Source: Ceratotherium simum simum (lineage: Eukaryota > Chordata > Mammalia > Perissodactyla > Rhinocerotidae). Taken from it: 64,000 nucleotides of DNA. The notes below the pieces were generated by a model. That model was not told the DNA's origin, did not search any database, and was given only the letters and a program-made list of their open reading frames with translations. The position numbers and the translations under genes were made by a program. This document shows, one piece after another, positions 26,171-38,885 of the stretch. Within the stretch, counting starts at the first letter, position 1. Each line of letters opens with the position of its first letter. The DNA lies in contig NW_004454195.1 of the NCBI RefSeq assembly GCF_000283155.1, forward strand, positions 8,988,758-9,052,757. The letters are read 5' to 3'.

Positions 26171-27419
26171 TGATGGCCCGCAGTAAGAACTATGGTGGAC
26201 AGTGTTGTAGGTCTCTATACGCAAAGAATAGGCAAAGCATTTCTTCTCGTTGACTAGATTTTTCATTATAACCTCTCTTTCACTGCTTGTCCAAGAAGTA
26301 CTGCATAGAGGGGGATTCCCTTCTTCCGAGACCCTAAATTAAATAAAGAATATAAAACTACCCCTGAAGTCTCCTGCTAAATGCAGTTGATTTGACAGTG
26401 TGCCTCGTTCAGAGGGTGTTGGCATTCTTCCAGTGACAGTGTAAAATTTTTTCATTGAATGAATACCTGATTAAGTTAATGATGCTGAGCCAGGGGGAGG
26501 AGGAGTAGTTTGGCAGCCGAATTCTGTAGGGTTTCTGGCAGCTGATTCAACGTCCTCAGTGCTCCACCAGCTTCGTGCTGGGCTGCGTGTGAGCCCCGGG
26601 AGAGGCTGCGGTAATTACTCAGCGCTTTGATGGAAAACAGCTGCAGGTAGCGCGTCATCCCATTGTCCATTTTTCTGGTGACTGGAAACGACTCAGGGTC
26701 CTCCTGGGCTCCATTGCGCAGCCTCACCCTGAAGTATATGGAGGGGTAGAAAGTAGGTTTCCTGCTTTCTCCGCTTTTCAAAATGAACCATTCATCTTTT
26801 GAGGGTCAGAACTCAGCCACCCATTCACTGAGTGTGAGTCATCCTGCTAATTTTAAAACAAACATTTATTTCAGAGAGAATTCTTATCTTAGCTGATTTT
26901 TACAACTTGTTTCACTATCCTTTTTATACTTGATTTAGGCTGGTTTCAATAAAATCGTTGTCTTTGTCCAAAGACCACCAGACGCATTTCCTAGGGTTTG
27001 ATGGTAGGCCGATCTGGACATAGTTTTGGATAATTGGAAGTGGATTTTTAGAGGCCTTCCCATATTGCACACATTTTTAACAACATCCCACGTGGCGTAC
27101 TTGTATTTCCTGCTACAGGAAGGATCAGGGGTTAATAATCTCACGTGAGAATTTGTGCTAGAAATGGAATCTCCAAGTACGGAGACTTTTCAGATACACA
27201 GTATTTTATGTCCCTCCATCAGGAGATCAGTTTTTGATCCAACACTGTATCATCACATCCAAAAATCTAAAAAAGATCCAGAAACACTTTGCCTTTTAGT
27301 AGCCAACTTCTAAGGAAGACAAAAACAGCAGTAGACAGACACAGGATAAAAAGTCAACCAACAAAGAAAGGATGACAGCCCTGGGATTCCAAGGGGTTAT
27401 GAAATTCAGTCTATTCCCA
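26171..27419. other. Intronic sequence, one GC-richer island
   Basis: Bases 26460-26780 are richer in GC and hold CAGCTG E-boxes and TAATTA, a pattern often seen in enhancers. A 101-codon minus-strand frame lies there but resembles no family. The remainder is not recognised. Confidence 0.35.
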
Positions 27420-27810
27420 GCACAGGGAATTTACCATCTAATGAGGAAGACACATGAAAATAAGTAAAAAATACAATGAACGCAGTGAAGTGATAGACTG
27501 TGGTCATTATCTAAGTGCTGGTGAGCCTCAGAGAAGGAAGGGATGAGCAAGATTGCAGTGGTCTTAAGAGGCTTTACCAAGATGTGAGGAATGATTACAA
27601 AAGGAAGTTGCAGTCAGGGGCTTGGTATGGGCAAAGGCATGGAAGGGGTGGGCACTGTTAGCCTGGGGGGGATTTGGGAGGATAGTCAAGCTGAAAGCTA
27701 TAGCAGTGTGTGTATGAAAAGGTAGAGCAGGATGTTAAGGGGCACAGAGGTGAGGCACAGGGTATGGGGTTGGGATGCGGAGAACCTAAAGTAAGTGACA
27801 TCTGAAGAGA
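27420..27810 (+). repeat. L2-like LINE remnant
   Basis: TTTACCATCTAATGAGGAAG, then GGCAAAGGCATGGAAG and GACATCTGAAGAGAGACCTG resemble the L2 3' part. Confidence 0.55.
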
Positions 27811-27830
27811 GACCTGAAAGATAGCTTAGA

Positions 27831-27902
27831 ACAGTGGTTCTCAAAGTATCGTCCCTGGAGCAGCATCCTCATCTGGGAACTCCAGGTATGAGAACCACTG
27901 GA
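27831..27902. repeat. Internally deleted MER20-like element
   Basis: CAGTGGTTCTCAAAGT at the left and GAGAACCACTG at the right form the terminal inverted repeats; most of the middle is missing. Confidence 0.65.
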
Positions 27903-28524
27903 TTAGCAAAGCGGCAGCATCTTGCATCGTGGAGGGGCGGGGGTTGGCACAGAAAGTGCTCAGATAAGAGCTGAGGGAATACACATACCCAAAGGCCTCG
28001 AGCCAAGCGTGTTTGAGGGCTGGAACTTGACACAGCTGTACCCACTTGTTTATGTATCATCTGTGGTGTCTTTCATGCTACAGCAGCAGAGTTGAGGAAT
28101 TGTGACAAGGACTGCATGGCTTGCAAAGCCAAAAATATTTACTAGGTGGGCCTTCGAAGTTTCCCAACCCCTGATTTAGAGGGTGAGACTGACACAACTT
28201 GGTGAGAAAGTACAGGGGAAAAGACGAGGACAGAGATGTCAGCCAGCCTTCTGTCCTCATTGAGCAATGACGTGATAGAGAGTTTTGGGGCACTGTCTGA
28301 AATTGATGCTCCTTAACTTGTTATTGCTCACAGTACCCATTGCAAATGCGAGAAACTGCATACAATTTTAAGGGCTTAAAGATGCCCTGAAGTCTAGCCA
28401 TGGAAAACAGGCTGTCTCTAGCAGGTATTATGGGGATCCATGTAGCTCCAAGCAGAACTGGGTGGGAGCGATGCTGCAAAATTTAAAAACAAAATTGCAG
28501 TTGGTTTGCAAACTTTTTAAATCA
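27903..28524. other. Intronic sequence without recognised features
   Basis: No gene or clear repeat is seen. Confidence 0.4.
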
Positions 28525-29335
28525 TGACATGTAATTAAAAAAAAATTTATTGTGATAAAATATATATAACAGAATTTACCATTTTAACCATTTTTAAGTG
28601 TAAATTTCAGTGGCATTAAGTGCATTCACATTATTGGGCAATCATGACCACTACCCATCTCCAGAACGGTCTTCCCAAACTGTAACTCCGTATACACGCT
28701 AAACATACACGCTAAACAGTAACTCCCCATCGCCCCCACCCCCCAGCCCCTCATAACCTCTATTCTACTCTCTGACTCTGTGAATTTGCCTATTCTAGGC
28801 ACCTCCTATAAGTGGAATCATACAATGTTTGTCCTTTTGTATCTGGCTTCTTCTGCTTAGCATGATGTTCAAGATTCATCCATCTTGTAGCTTATATCAG
28901 AATTTCATTCCCTGTTAAGGCTGAATGATAGTCCATTATTATGGACAGAGCCCATTTTGTTTATCCATTCTTCAGTTGATGGACATTCGGATTGTTTCCA
29001 CCTTTGGGCTATTGTGACTAATGCTGCTATGAACATTGACATACAATAAATGTTTGAGTCCCAGCTTTCAGTTCCTTTGTGTATAGACCTAGAAGTGGAA
29101 TTGCTGGATCATATGGTAATTCTACTTTTAACTTTTTGAGGAACTGCCAAACTGTTTTCTGCGGCAGCTGCATCATTTTATGTTCCCACCAGCAATGCAC
29201 AAGAGTTCCAATTTCTCTACATCCTCACCAGCACTTGTTATTTTCCGTTTTTTTCTTTTGAGTAATGGCCATCCTAATGGATGTGAAGTGGTTTCTCATT
29301 GTGGACATGTAATTTCTTTTTTTAAGTGCAGTTAA
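28525..29335 (-). repeat. L1 (L1M-type) LINE 3' portion
   Basis: Reverse-strand L1: AATTTACCATTTTAACCATT, GTGGAATCATACAATG, GGAATTGCTGGATCATATGG, CCACCAGCAATGCACAAGAG and ATCCTCACCAGCACTTGTTA in the expected order. No open ORF2 remains. Confidence 0.9.
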
Positions 29336-29351
29336 AAGAGGTGAGAACACC

Positions 29352-29599
29352 CTTTTTTTTTTTTTTTGGTGAAGAAGATTGGCCCTGAGGTAACATCTGT
29401 TGCCAGTCTTCCTCATTTTATATGTGAGGCCCTAAGCTAACGTCTGTGCCAATCTTCCTCTGTTTTATATGTGAGACACCCCCACAGCATGGCTTTGACG
29501 AGTGGTATGTAGATCCATGCCCAGAATCCAAACCCGTGAACCCCAGGCCGCTGAAGCAGAGCATGCGAACTTAACCACTACGCTACTGTGCCGGCCCCA
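29352..29599 (-). repeat. ERE SINE
   Basis: Reversed ERE with poly-T, CCAATCTTCCTCTGTTTTAT and a GTGCCGGCCCC head. AGAACACC at 29344-29351 and 29600-29607 is its target-site duplication. Confidence 0.93.
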
Positions 29600-29719
29600 A
29601 GAACACCATTTTTATGTTGGCAGGGGTTGGACAAAGGATTGGAGGCTGTATTTAAACATCACTGAGACATTCTGCCAGGGAATGATGAAGTTAAAAGGAG
29701 ACTTAAAGATCTTCTATAC

Positions 29720-29880
29720 CAGGCATGTACACATTAGTATCCCCTGGTGTATTTTTTAAAATGCCAGTGCTGGCCCCCACCTTCAGGGATTCTGATTCAG
29801 GTGGTCTGGGGTGTGTCTGGACATTGGTATTGTATTTGAAATCTCTCCAGGTGAGTCTCATGTGCAGCTAAGATTGGCTT
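29720..29880 (+). repeat. hAT-Charlie MER5A-like DNA transposon
   Basis: GGGATTCTGATTCAGGTGGT then CTGGGGTGTGTCTGGACATT and CTCCAGGTGAGTCTCATGTG. Confidence 0.7.
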
Positions 29881-30519
29881 CTTAGTCTGCAGGTGAGGAG
29901 AGTAAGGCCCCAAGACCAAGGCTCCCAGGTTTCTTATCTCTCAGCCCAGGGCCGCTGATACTGACACCCATTGTTCAGCATGACCAAGAACACAGCGAAA
30001 CCAGTACTGTCCCGGGCAGGTGCACAGCTTCCTCTGTGTGCTGGAGGAAGTACTTCCTCAAGAATCCGGAGACCCAGGTGATGGAGCCCAGCCCTCCATT
30101 GGATTTGTTGGGATGTTCAGTATCCAGTGGCCATGGGAGATTCCTAGTGAGTCAGTTCCACTCAGCAGACTGAGAATATTGAGACACCAGCAAGTTAGCG
30201 GATGGGTTGCCCTGACTGCTCCAACACTTTGAACTCTATACCCAGAAAGTTGATGTGCTCAATGTGTCTTACATGTGTGTGCCATTGGGTAATGGCCATG
30301 CGGAGGCTTTCTCTACGGGGCCCTGGCCCAGATCAGATTACACTGGGTGGCGTGTTCTCCTTGCCCTTTCTGTTCCACTCCTCTGCCTGGCCACTGACTG
30401 TTTTGGGGTACGTAGATTTGGACTGATCTAGTCCTCGGTTAATGATACATTCTTATCCCTGAACTCTGATGGCCTTCGTTTATGGTGCTTATTTTATTAC
30501 ATGATCTATTTATTCTAAG

Positions 30520-31210
30520 TGTGCAATCATCACCAGCTGTAAGAAGGAGTTTATGGGCCAGCTACAAAGTTAGAGAGAGCAGTTCCCACAAGACCACCCT
30601 CACTTCTGACACCAATTACACGTTCTGTGGGTTTCCCAGACCACCCTTAGATTCAGTAATTCACTAGAAGAACTCACAGAATTCACTGAAAGCTGTTATA
30701 CTCACGGTTACAGTTTATTACCGAGAAAGGATAGAGATTAAAATCAGCCAAGAGAAGAGGTGTACAGGGCAGAGGTCTGGAGGGGTCCGAACCAGAGCTT
30801 CTGGGCATCCTCTCCCTGTGGAGTCATGGAGGGCGTTACCTCCTCCCAGCCGTGATGTGTGACAGTACCCGTGGAGTATTGCCACACGGAGAAACTCACC
30901 CAAGCCTCGGTGTCTAGAATTTTTATTGGAGCTCAATCACATACCGCCCACATGGCTGACCTTTTGTCCCCAGCCCCTCCCGGAGGTCAGGTAAGTACCT
31001 TTAGTCATTAGTTCCTCCAGAGGTTGGAACTGACACCGCATGGCCTAAAGCCCCCATCATAAATCACATTGTAAGACTGTCCAGTGGCCAAAGCCCTCAG
31101 GCAAACAGACATACTCCTTTCAGGAAAGACATTCCAGAGGCCTAGAGATCACCTCGCGGTAGCTGAGGGCAAAGGCGAGACCTCTCTTTTGGCAATGTTA
31201 ATCCTGCACT
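30520..31210 (-). repeat. Solitary endogenous-retrovirus LTR-like repeat
   Basis: AAGAACTCACAGAATTCACT, then GCTGTTATACTCACGGTTAC and a later GTCCAGTGGCCAAAGCCCTC resemble a dispersed mammalian LTR family on the minus strand. I cannot name it safely. No retroviral reading frame is seen. Confidence 0.5.
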
Positions 31211-31244
31211 ACATGCCAGCAGATCCACTGCATAATCCAAGAAC

Positions 31245-31435
31245 TGGAACCCAGGTGTTTGTATCAGGTGAACCCAGATTTTCATCTTATTTCTGCCATT
31301 TATGAACCATGAAACTTTAGGCAAGTCACTTACACTCTGAGCCTCTGATCCTTGTCTTTACAACGGAGTGATCATACACTGGTTGTTACTTGTATGTAAA
31401 GCATTGCCATGGCCTGCACAGAGAAGGCCTCAGTG
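31245..31435 (+). repeat. MIR SINE
   Basis: TTAGGCAAGTCACTTACACT then CTGAGCCTCTGATCCTTGTC in MIR order. Confidence 0.65.
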
Positions 31436-34400
31436 ACTGTCAGAGCTGCTTGGCCTTGGGGAGCCTGGGTCCCAGGAGGTCTCCGGGGCCTTTGTAGTCA
31501 AGAGGATTGAAAAGTTGTACCGAACCCCAGGGACTTGAAGACAGCCATAGAAGGGATGCCAACATGTTTCCACCCTGCAGGAATGACTTGTTAGTTTATA
31601 GATTATCCAGTGGCTTCCACTTTCCTTTCATCTGGCCACATCAAGGGTAATAATGAATGCTTTAAGACCCTCTCAGAATGCCTCAGTTCCAGAAAGGCAT
31701 TTTTCTGACTTGATGGAGATTTTCCTCTGCTCTGTTTGTAAATGTGGGCCATCTAATCTCCCGGAGATCCAGCCCCCTGGTGGCTGGTAGAATCTGATTA
31801 AGCCTCCTCTAGCTCCTGCTGGCTCTTTGCTTTGTGGTGTGTAGCAAAGCTTATGCGAGTGTGTGTGAGTAGACAGCTGGCAGCCTTCCCTGTGGGATGT
31901 GGAAAGAAGAGTCTGCGTTTCCCTGCCATGCCTTTTGGGAATTACTCATCCAAGAAGTATTGTGGAAAAGCAGGCAGGGTGGAACAGGGAATCGTTACCC
32001 CTAACCCTTACCAAGAAATGCCAGGCCCTAGTTTAGCATTTCACCTTATTCTATTTGAGTGTGTTGAGTCGCTTTCATGCTTTTTGGTGTGTTGGAGGCC
32101 TGTGCATTGGGAACTATTATAAATATCATCCCATCTCTCAGGCAAAGAAAGAAAATAAATTCTCACGCATCCATGACTTTCTCTCTTGTGTAAATCACAG
32201 GTATAAGCAAAAACCCAGATGTTTGAAAGGACTGATAGTTTGACGGTATGTATGGATTTGATCACAGAGCCAGGAGCGATTGGCAACAAATAAGAATGGG
32301 TAAAAACTGGGAATTCACGAGGAAGCATTTCCTGAATTACAGTTAGCATGGCTACCATTTATTGAGTCTGCACGTTATGCCAGGCACTGTGCATATTAAT
32401 TCCTCCCCATCTTATTGGCAGAAATATTAATTACAAGATTACAGATTGTTGAAATACTTGCTTCCATAAAGTGGGTGCATGTAAAATTTTGAGTAACATA
32501 AAAATTACATTAAAAGAAAAGAAAAGACTGCATGGGCAGGGTGATAAAGCCAGGTCTTGACCCTGTCCTCTACCTATACCATAGACTATTCTTTCTACTA
32601 CTCTCTGTGTCCTCATTATTATTAGTAGTAGTAATAATGTTAATATGTTACCTTCCTATCAGTATTAGTGATAATAATATTGATGTTTTATCTTGATATT
32701 CCAAATATGGATGTGAATGCTTAATGACTTCTGTAGTGAGATATATCACTGTAGTGCTGAGAACATTAAATTGAGTCAAAAACGACAATGTCTTGTCCTC
32801 CCAACCCCGATTCTAACTATGTGACTACAGCCAGTTCTTTACATCTCAGCACAACAGTCCCAGGGATGAGACAACGAACGGGGCCAACTACCTCTGTCCT
32901 TAAAACACTCTAGAGCGAGGCGAGAAGCACGGAGTACGGAGTGGTGGAAAGTGTCTTTGGAGCTGTTCTGAGCCTTCAGCCAGAGCGGTGGATAATCAGA
33001 GATTTGGGTGTCCTGGGCTAGCTCAATGGCATGCATGACACTTTAAAGCAGAAAGCTATTTGCTTATGTGTTGAACCAGGGAAAGTCTTGACAGAAAGGC
33101 ATTTCCAGCTTTTCTTAAAAACTCAAAGTCAACCTCTGTTGGACAATTCATTTGGGACCAGTTTCGATCCAGATGGTTATCCCTCCAAGTGATTATTTTT
33201 CCGTCTTGAGCCTTTCCAGGAATTCCAGCGCGGGCAGGCTGCCAGGGGACACTGGCTACCCAGATGCTACAGCAACATTCCACATCAGCCGGCTTCCCGG
33301 GATAGCACAGCCAGCTGCAGGCCTTGCCCCCTGCCCTCCTCCTTCATGACCCAGGAAGACACACGCACGCCTGTCCTCTCATACACACAAACCTGTGCCA
33401 TGTCCCCTTGCAGTGGACCCCACCCACACAACAGATCTCCTTGTGTTTCCACTGGTGGCAAAACCCACTAAAAACTCCCCCAGTATCACCGTCATCATGA
33501 TGACGAGGAACGGTGATGGCAGAAGCCAGGAATCTGAGAAAAGCTTCACCCAAGGCTTGATGAAGGCTGTCTCCGTTATGCTGACAGTAGTAGCAAATAA
33601 GGGCGCCCCACTTAGGATGAGGGAGACAGCAGTTTAGCTACACGCCAAGTGGAGGAGTTCGGTAGAAGAAGGACGGCCAAGCAGCTGTGCCTCTTGAGGA
33701 ATCCCCTCCAGCAGCTCCGTCAAGGCCTTTAATCAGAAGAATGACTCCGAGTCAGCTTGTCGCACTGGACTCAGAGCTACCCTGAGCCAAGGAGCATCCA
33801 AATGGGACTGTGTTCTTTTGGGTGGATTTAAATTTTTTAATTATGGTATTACATTTAGTCATCATATTCATTGCCAAAAAATCCGAAGATGAACAGAGCC
33901 CAGTGGCGCTAGTAATATAACGAGGGGGACTGTTTTTCCTGCCTTTCCTCGTCCCACTAAAATCCCAGCTGTTGGTGGTAGTGGCAGATCCCTGCCTCCA
34001 AGGAAAGCCCTGTCTGCTGTGTGTCATGCCATGGACCGAGGGGTCCTGCACCCGGTGCAGACTTGAACTGGCTTTTTGTGACACTAGAGGGAGAGAGAGA
34101 TTGTTTAGAAAGCATGTTAGTGTCCACGGTTCTCCACGTCTGACCCATGCAGGATGCTCTCTCTGGGGTCTCAGCTCTCCTGGGACCTGGATCACAACTG
34201 GGTGGCTGGCACTGAGGTTGGTGCCAGGCGATGCTTAGGGTCCCCGGCTCACTTGCCTGTGCAATAAAAAGATCTTGATCTCTCTTCCTTAGTCGGCCCA
34301 GCCTATAACACTGAATGTGGTGTCAACTGCAGTCCGTGATTAGTGCTAGGTGTGGTGCAGAGGTTCCTGAACACCTTTTCCTCCTCTTATCCCTGTGCAT

Positions 34401-34514
34401 TGTGTCTCTTTTCCACATGGAAAAGGAAAAAAAGGATATTTGCCCTTAGGCTGCATCACAATAGTGCATCCCAGTACGTCAGTCCACCCTGCATCATGGT
34501 TGGGAGAACAAGAA
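31436..34514. other. Intronic sequence, mostly unique
   Basis: A minus-strand MIR tail (TATGCCAGGCACTGTGCATA) may lie near 32340-32410. Bases 32610-32700 are low-complexity with ATT/AGT triplets. A 147-codon minus-strand frame at 33752-34195 resembles no family. Nothing else is recognised. Confidence 0.4.
31771..31783 (-). promoter_or_regulatory. Weaker CTCF-like motif
   Basis: The reverse complement is CCACCAGGGGGCT, matching the core except at its 3' end. Confidence 0.35.
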
Positions 34515-34690
34515 AGTGGTTTCCAGTGCTAGTTCTCCTCTGACTGGGAGGCCCTGGCCAAGCCGCACTGTCCACATCTGAAAAATGGAGGTGAGAATAC
34601 AAAGCTCATGAGTTTGTTGTGAGGAGTAAATGAGATGTTTAAGTAGAATTATTGGCATATAGTAGCTGATCAATAAACAGAAGCTGTTGG
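34515..34690 (+). repeat. MIR SINE fragment
   Basis: CATCTGAAAAATGGAGGTGA, then TTGTTGTGAGGAGTAAATGA. Confidence 0.75.
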
Positions 34691-34699
34691 TATTGTTTT

Positions 34700-35095
34700 C
34701 GTAGGGCTGCTGTAACCAATTACCAAGAATTTCATGGCTTAAAACAGCAGAAAATTATTCTCTCACAGTTCTGGGGGCCAGAAGACTGAAATCAAGGTAT
34801 TGACAGGGCTGTGCTCCCTCTGAAAGCTCTAGGGGAGGTGTTCCTTGGCTTGGAGCCTCATGACTCCATTCTCTCTGCCGTCATCGTCACATGATGCTCT
34901 TGCCTATGTGTCTCAAATGCTTCTCTGCTTTTCTCTTATAAGGAGACTTGTCATTGGATTTAGGGCCCACCTGGATAATCTAGGATGGTTCATCTCAAGA
35001 TCCTTAATTACATTCTCTTTTTTCCAAATAAAGTCACATTCACAGGTTCCACATGGACATATCTTTTGGGGGTCCACCATTCAACCCACTACCCT
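34700..35095 (-). repeat. MLT1-like LTR (ERVL-MaLR)
   Basis: Reverse strand: GGGCTGCTGTAACCAATTAC, GCTTAAAACAGCAG, CACAGTTCTGGGGGCCAGAA, GGATTTAGGGCCCACCTGGA and CATATCTTTTGGGGGTCCAC. Non-coding LTR only. Confidence 0.75.
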
Positions 35096-37371
35096 ATTTT
35101 ATTAATGGTACAATTTAAAGTATATATTTATCTAGTCTTTATGGCTTTAGGCACTGTACGTGGATTTTTTTTCTAGCATGGATTACAAGCTGTCCTTCTG
35201 GGATTTTTCTCTTCTCACTGCACCTCTATGCAGAGCAAGATCCCATGCCACAGGGGTGCAGAGTAGAGGAGGGAAGCCTCAGGGTATTGGGGTGAAGATA
35301 TCAGACAGCCTGTTCTGCAAAGTTGTGCCAGTTTTCCGCTCACCTCCCGGGTGGTTTCTGGCCTGACTAAACCTGGATGGGACCCTCCATCCCCTTCAGA
35401 ACCCACCTCCTTTTGGACCAAGACGCCTGCCCAGTGAAGCTCCATGCGAGGCACAGCAGAGAGAGCAAGTGATCAGTTTTCATCGAGGACACAGCAAAAA
35501 AGAAAACTGGAAAGTAGGCTAGGCTTCCAGGCAAGCCACCTGGACACAGGATGGAAACTCAGTCTCAAAATATTTGAGATGGGGAAAAATGTAAAAGTAA
35601 GTAGCATGAGCACCCAGCCAGGGCAAGGGTCTCCACCACTTATCTCAAACCATCAGCTCGAGTCTCCAGAGTCTACCTGGACACTTGGGATGACAGAGAG
35701 CCCCACCTCATTAGGCAGCCCGGCCCATTTTTAACAGTTCTGATGACTTTCTGGTCTCTACTGTATGTATGCATCCATGTAATCTGGCGCTCGGTTCTGT
35801 GTTCCTGCCCTCCATGGGCATCCCTTTATAGACCTGAGCACTGCACTTCTGCTACAGCTTTTTCTGTTCTTCTCCAGGCCAGACGTCCTCAGACGCCTCA
35901 GTTGTGACTTGCTTGCCTTGTGTCCAGACCTGCGATAACCTGATCCCTCCACCCCCTACAGGCCCCGTTCTCCCGGTGTCCCCTTGCCTCAGTACTTCAG
36001 CTGTGGCTTTACCAAGGCCATGTACTGTTGCAGTATTTATTCCCTGATTCTGGACATCGTGCCTTTTTTAACGAAGCTTATAATTAGTCCATGTTTTTAA
36101 GCACCATTCCAAACTCCGAATGTATGGTCAAGCAAAAAGTTCCTGGGCTCTTTCATTTGAACCAGTCTTAAGCCAGATCTCTCCCACTCTACTGCTAAAC
36201 TAATGGAGCTATTGAAACCAAGGGCAGGCGTTTACGTTTATGCTCATTAATCCTTTTTTTTTTTTTTTTTGGTTTTGTGCCATCTCTTACAGCTTCTGAG
36301 GATAGGTCTGAATGTTAATTGCCATAATAGATTACACATCCCTTCCAGCCTTCTGTTGCCTCTAAATATGATAACCAAAACATTAATAAAATGTTGAACA
36401 GGATAGAACTAAAAATAGAGTAGTGGCATACCGTTTGCTCCATGCTGACACTGCACAATTCAGGTCCACTCTACATACTAGAAGCAAAGTAAGTGTTTGA
36501 TGAATGAATGTGTGATCCACTTCCTTTGGGGCATGCTTGCTCAGTCAGCCATGAAAGTATCTAGTTATGCTATCATTCAACACACCTTTCTCCATCCTGG
36601 AAACCCCAAGGATGTCAGGGTTGGGCCTATTTTTAATATTTAACCTAAATGAGAAGTGCCTTCCACTGGTGTACTACACAGATCTTCCAGTTTAGTAATA
36701 TAATACAACAGAAAGGAAATTGGCATGTCAGGACTTAGAGAATCCTCCCCATGTTCTGGAGACCTCTACCATCAGGTCCAGGTGTTCTGCCTCCTAAATG
36801 GTCATACGGTTTTTCCAGAACTGACACAAGCCCATCAGTCTGCATTTCCGCCTCTTTAAAACTGAAACCATGCCTCTGTTATGCATAGACATACATACCA
36901 GACAGTCGTGGGTTTTACTCAAACTGAGAAACTCACAGGATCGGGGGTGCGAGGCAGAGCAACCCAGCTTATTGCCCTGATCTTGGAATGACGATATGTG
37001 TCAAATTCTAAGAGATATAAGTGTCAGGTTTCCATTGTTAAAGTTTGTTTATCTTGCTGGAGATGATTGAGTCATGGGTAAAATTTATGATAATAGCCTT
37101 TTTAAAGTGTTTCCCTATAGTTTTTGAAGATAGAAAGAACGAGAAGAAAAGGAGCATTTGTTATTTAGGACTGTATTGGGTCCAGGTGACCCCCAAGTAA
37201 ACAGCTGAATTTTACCTAAATATCAGCTGCTTATCTCCACGGCTCCATCAATTCTGTGTTCACGTGCCGCATCAAATTCGGTTTCCCAGCACCTACTCCA
37301 TTAGAAAGAGGCTAGAGGTGGTTACTTTGCTTAGGAGCTTAAGAGTAGAAAATTTAATCTTGTACCTGAGT
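35096..37371. other. Intronic sequence, mostly unique
   Basis: An 18-base T run lies near 36247-36270, and a short L2-like end near 36475-36510. No gene is seen. Confidence 0.4.
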
Positions 37372-37510
37372 TTCTGAAACCTTGTTGTGTATATGAATCA
37401 TCTGGAGATCTTGTTAAAATGCAGATTCTGAATCAGGAGGTCTGGGTGGGCCCTGAGACTTTGCATTTCTAAATCTGCTGGGGGATGCTGGTGTTGCTGG
37501 TCTGAGGACC
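37372..37510 (+). repeat. hAT-Charlie MER20-like element
   Basis: ATCTGGAGATCTTGTTAAAA then GACTTTGCATTTCTAAATCT and GATGCTGGTGTTGCTGGTCT. Confidence 0.7.
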
Positions 37511-38059
37511 ACGCTCTGCATAGCGTGAGCTACATTTTAAAATACTGATGGAGAGATAGATGTAGATGTGGATATAAAGATGCTTAAGATGAATGTTTTC
37601 AGAACAGTGATTATCAAGTAAACCATATGTAGTAAACCCTAAATAAATTTGTCTTGATTCGTATATTAACTCCCCTTCCACTTTTCCTTTTTTAATAATA
37701 GTGTTTAAACAGTGGGATCTGCATATGTGGTTCTTTGGTAACAGCATTTATATAATCACGTGTGGATCCATGTTTCCGAGAAATCTTTCTATCGTGGGAG
37801 GTACATCCAGAGGTGAAATCCTTGGGGCCCTAGCTGAACCACTGGTGTGTTTCAGCCGTGAGAAGGCAGTTGGGGACATCGAAGCCATTTGCAACTAGAA
37901 AGAGACCCTAAAAGCAAAAATCCCACTCTCCTTTTTTCTTCTTTTCCTTGTCTCTTTCTCTCTCCCTTCCTTTTCCCTGCTATATTTTTCCACCTTCATA
38001 ATTTACCTCTCCATTCTTTCAATCCCATAAATGTACCAGGGATGTGGTGGCATACTGTG

Positions 38060-38073
38060 GCGCCCTCTGGTGG
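38060..38073 (-). promoter_or_regulatory. CTCF-like motif
   Basis: The reverse complement reads CCACCAGAGGGCGC, a close match to the CTCF core consensus. Occupancy is not shown by sequence. Confidence 0.5.
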
Positions 38074-38773
38074 TTTACTGAAAATACAGCAAGACACAAT
38101 CCCTACCCTTACAGTGCTTCCCCATGATGGGATATACAGACAGTACAGACAGCTACAGAGAAGGGATGCATGCCCCAGAATTAGAGAGCCCGATCTCCTC
38201 CAAGCTGCTCTGATAAATAGGAGACATGGTCCTTCTAAATATAGGAGGAGGGTGGGTTGAAATTTTTATCAGTCTGGCCCCAGGTTGCTCCAGTTCTGCG
38301 TTAATCTTTGTATCCTTGATTGATCATTAGTATTATCTGGAAAACATGTTTATCAGTGGATCACTTTTCAGAAGAATACGTTTGAATTTGCATGTTAGGC
38401 CCATATGTCTTAGTGGCTCATTAGCAGAAGACTAGCTTGGAGTCGATACACAGATCCTTAGGGCCAACTTAGCCAGTGTCTCTCAAATAAACAGTATAAA
38501 TGAACCAAGGCACTACTAGAACCAAGTTAGGGTTCTTTGTCAAATTCACTAAAGCTGGGTTCTTAAAAAAGTACCTTTAGAGGGGTTTTCTAGTGTTGTA
38601 TATACTGTGGTTCAGTTGCACAGACCATCTTACATTTGCATTGCTAATGGACCTCTTTCTGAAAGTGTTTGACATTTTGCTTGGCTTTGCAAGGACTTTT
38701 ATGCTGCTGCTTTTTCTTCCCTAGAGCTGCCTTGGGCTAATTAACCTGTTCCCTTACTGGCTGGGCCCACTGT

Positions 38774-38781
38774 ATGCAAAT
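38774..38781 (+). promoter_or_regulatory. Octamer (POU) motif
   Basis: ATGCAAAT, the consensus octamer, lies near homeodomain-like TAATTA motifs. Function is inference. Confidence 0.3.
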
Positions 38782-38871
38782 GTTCTCATGTCGGATTCTG
38801 ACATATCACTCTTGCCTGAACATCCCTAATGAAATCCTATGGGGTTGTATTGGATCAGTGCTGCTGCAGAG

Positions 38872-38885
38872 CCAGCAGGGGGCGC
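38872..38885 (+). promoter_or_regulatory. CTCF-like motif
   Basis: CCAGCAGGGGGCGC matches the CTCF core consensus without mismatch. Confidence 0.55.
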
